Assembly: GCF_004634245.1 (NCBI RefSeq) | Contig: NZ_SJTF01000007.1 | Span: 62,001-126,000, forward strand | DNA from: Flavobacterium foetidum | Lineage (GTDB): Bacteria; Bacteroidota; Bacteroidia; Flavobacteriales; Flavobacteriaceae | Direction of reading: 5' to 3' | Length of the DNA stretch: 64,000 bases | In this document: positions 62,790 through 64,000 of the stretch, piece by piece | How the letters are laid out: every line of letters starts with the position of its first letter | How positions within the stretch are numbered: position 1 is the first letter of the stretch | Notes under the pieces: generated by a model | What the model saw: the letters and a program-made list of their open reading frames with translations, nothing else | The model's database searches: none | What the model was told of the DNA's origin: nothing | Position numbers and translations under genes: made by a program

Positions 62790-63932
62790 CTAAACTGACT
62801 TGTCGGAAGCCAGCAGTGCTATTTCTAGGGCTTCGACAGCGTCCTCGATGGTTACGGCCAGTTTATGATTCTGGTCTTCGATGTTTAGTATTAGATCTAA
62901 AAGAATTTCCTGTACACATTTTCCGTACACCTCTCCCTTGCTTTGAGTAATCTCAAAAGTTCCATGAATTATCTGGTCCGCTTTGTAGGCAATTCCACCG
63001 GCCACTACCCTATTTTCCTCTGATGCGGACTCTGAACCTTCCCCCCAGCCTTCGGGTCTTGAATCATCTCCTGCTTTCGCTATGAATTCTTTTTTTGTTT
63101 CTTTCCATCCTGGAATTCTTTTAAAAGCTTCCGCGTTCTTACTCTCAGTTAGTGCCTCAAGTTTTCCCTTCATGGGCATCCAGCCCTCAATTTCAACGCG
63201 CGCCAGATCGTAAACAAGTGAAATTGTGGTCCGCTCGAAAAAGCCAGGCCCCGAAAAAGCATGGTAATAGCTTGCCGTAAGTCCCTTATCGTAGGCCACA
63301 AGTGCAGAAACACGGTCACGCTGCTTATCATTTCGAGACTGTGAAGCACCATTTACCTTTTGATAATGCTGTCTGCCGAGTGCGTTTATAATATCAAAAA
63401 AATGTACACCGTGTTCGACCATTATCCCCCCAGAAATTTGCTCATCCCAAAACCAGTGATTCTCCGCCAAGGATTCATCCTGTGCATAGTTATTAACTAC
63501 CGCATGGTGAAGCTGTCCCAAAGAACCGCTTTCTCCAATCTGCATAAGTTCTCGGATGATGGGATTGTAACGGATCATGTGATTTACTGTAATGCGTTTG
63601 CCTGTTTGTTTCTGCACTTCAAGAATCCGTCTGGCATCTTCTCTACAGATTGCTACAGGTTTTTCCAGCAGTACATGTTTCCCTGCCAGCATTGCTGCGC
63701 AAGCCATCTCAGCATGAAGTGACGGCGGTGTTACAATACTTACAATGTCGATTTTTTGATCTTCGATCAGTTCTTTCCAGTCGTGATATACTCTGTAGTT
63801 CTTTATCTTATGATAATGCTGTCCAGAATCTGCTACAGCTATCACCTCTATATTATCCAATTTACTCCACCAATGATCTAGGAATTTTCCAAAACCACCG
63901 TAACCTATAATCCCTATTTTATATTTTTCCAT
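62790..63932 (-). CDS. Gfo/Idh/MocA-family NAD(P)-dependent oxidoreductase
   Basis: A cytoplasmic sugar-type dehydrogenase. The N-terminal Rossmann domain has IGIIGYGGFGKFLDHWW (GxGxxG, residues about 6-12) and the EKPVAICREDARR motif near residue 95, whose Lys is catalytic in the family. The C-terminal alpha/beta domain contains GGIMVEHGVHFFDIINALGRQ, with His residues near the substrate. At 380 aa it is complete. It is the last gene in the window and probably belongs to a system beyond the right edge, because the left neighbours are unrelated. Typical substrates are inositols, glucose or sugar derivatives; none can be assigned here. Confidence 0.87.
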   Translation of the reverse strand: MEKYKIGIIGYGGFGKFLDHWWSKLDNIEVIAVADSGQHYHKIKNYRVYHDWKELIEDQKIDIVSIVTPPSLHAEMACAAMLAGKHVLLEKPVAICREDARRILEVQKQTGKRITVNHMIRYNPIIRELMQIGESGSLGQLHHAVVNNYAQDESLAENHWFWDEQISGGIMVEHGVHFFDIINALGRQHYQKVNGASQSRNDKQRDRVSALVAYDKGLTASYYHAFSGPGFFERTTISLVYDLARVEIEGWMPMKGKLEALTESKNAEAFKRIPGWKETKKEFIAKAGDDSRPEGWGEGSESASEENRVVAGGIAYKADQIIHGTFEITQSKGEVYGKCVQEILLDLILNIEDQNHKLAVTIEDAVEALEIALLASDKSV

Positions 63933-64000
63933 ATTACAATTTATAAATAATAGTTAATGTGAATTTAAAATCTCTTTATAACAGTTGGTCGTAATGATGG

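Overview
The window reads as chromosomal DNA of a Bacteroidota bacterium, most likely a Flavobacterium-like genus. The evidence is low GC, a SusC/SusD pair, a hybrid two-component sensor of the PUL type, promoters of the form TTTG-N20-TAnnTTTG, a split LanB lanthipeptide dehydratase, GG-leader peptides, and the usual Flavobacterium dispersed hairpin repeats. No rRNA, intact tRNA, CRISPR array or insertion sequence was found.

Layout. (1) 0.2-0.9 kb: two small minus-strand genes. (2) 1.2-6.2 kb: a tight plus-strand operon with a GT4-like glycosyltransferase, UDP-galactopyranose mutase, a GH-A clan hydrolase, a TagD-like nucleotidyltransferase, a SET protein and a CinA-type amidase. It probably builds a surface glycan. 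(3) 6.9-10.4 kb: a flavin amine/amino-acid oxidase directly followed by a ThDP-dependent 2-keto-acid decarboxylase, plausibly amino acid to keto acid to aldehyde. (4) 10.9-36.2 kb: a pectin utilisation locus. A hybrid sensor/AraC regulator faces a long minus-strand array: GH43, GH105, GH95, PL1, a surface glycan-binding lipoprotein, SusD, SusC, a second GH95, two CE8 pectinesterases and an alpha/beta-hydrolase esterase. Two promoters in the array share a 25-of-30-nt box, and a third has a weaker version, all at nearly the same distance from the -7 element. This is a candidate operator for the sensor. (5) 36.9-38.3 kb: a secreted beta-lactamase-fold hydrolase.

(6) 39.3-57.2 kb is the most unusual part: a very AT-rich peptide natural-product island. 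On the minus strand is a lanthipeptide-type operon (GG-leader precursor, S8 lipoprotein protease, LanB dehydratase, SpaB_C partner). A TPR/AraC membrane regulator follows. Then come two parallel plus-strand modules, A and B. Each has tiny tandem precursor genes (two in A, four in B), a hairpin attenuator, an exported beta-sandwich protein, a protein joining an isoprenoid-synthase-like half to a terpene-cyclase-like half, and an M50 membrane metalloprotease with a PqqD/RRE-like N-terminus. Only module B has cysteines in its precursors, and only module B ends with a MauE/DoxX-thioredoxin redox protein. In module A the synthase/cyclase gene is split by one in-frame TAA and its DxDD motif is degenerate. 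The three precursor operons share an upstream promoter box, pointing to common control, probably by the adjacent AraC regulator. I read this as a possibly undescribed RiPP class with terpene-synthase-fold maturation enzymes.

(7) 57.2-62.6 kb: a patchwork of transferred cassettes (a GH18-lectin protein of higher GC; two secreted proteins of unknown function) separated by copies of a GTGGCA...GTGGCAC repeat and a decayed tRNA-Ser-like sequence. (8) 62.8-63.9 kb: a Gfo/Idh/MocA oxidoreductase.
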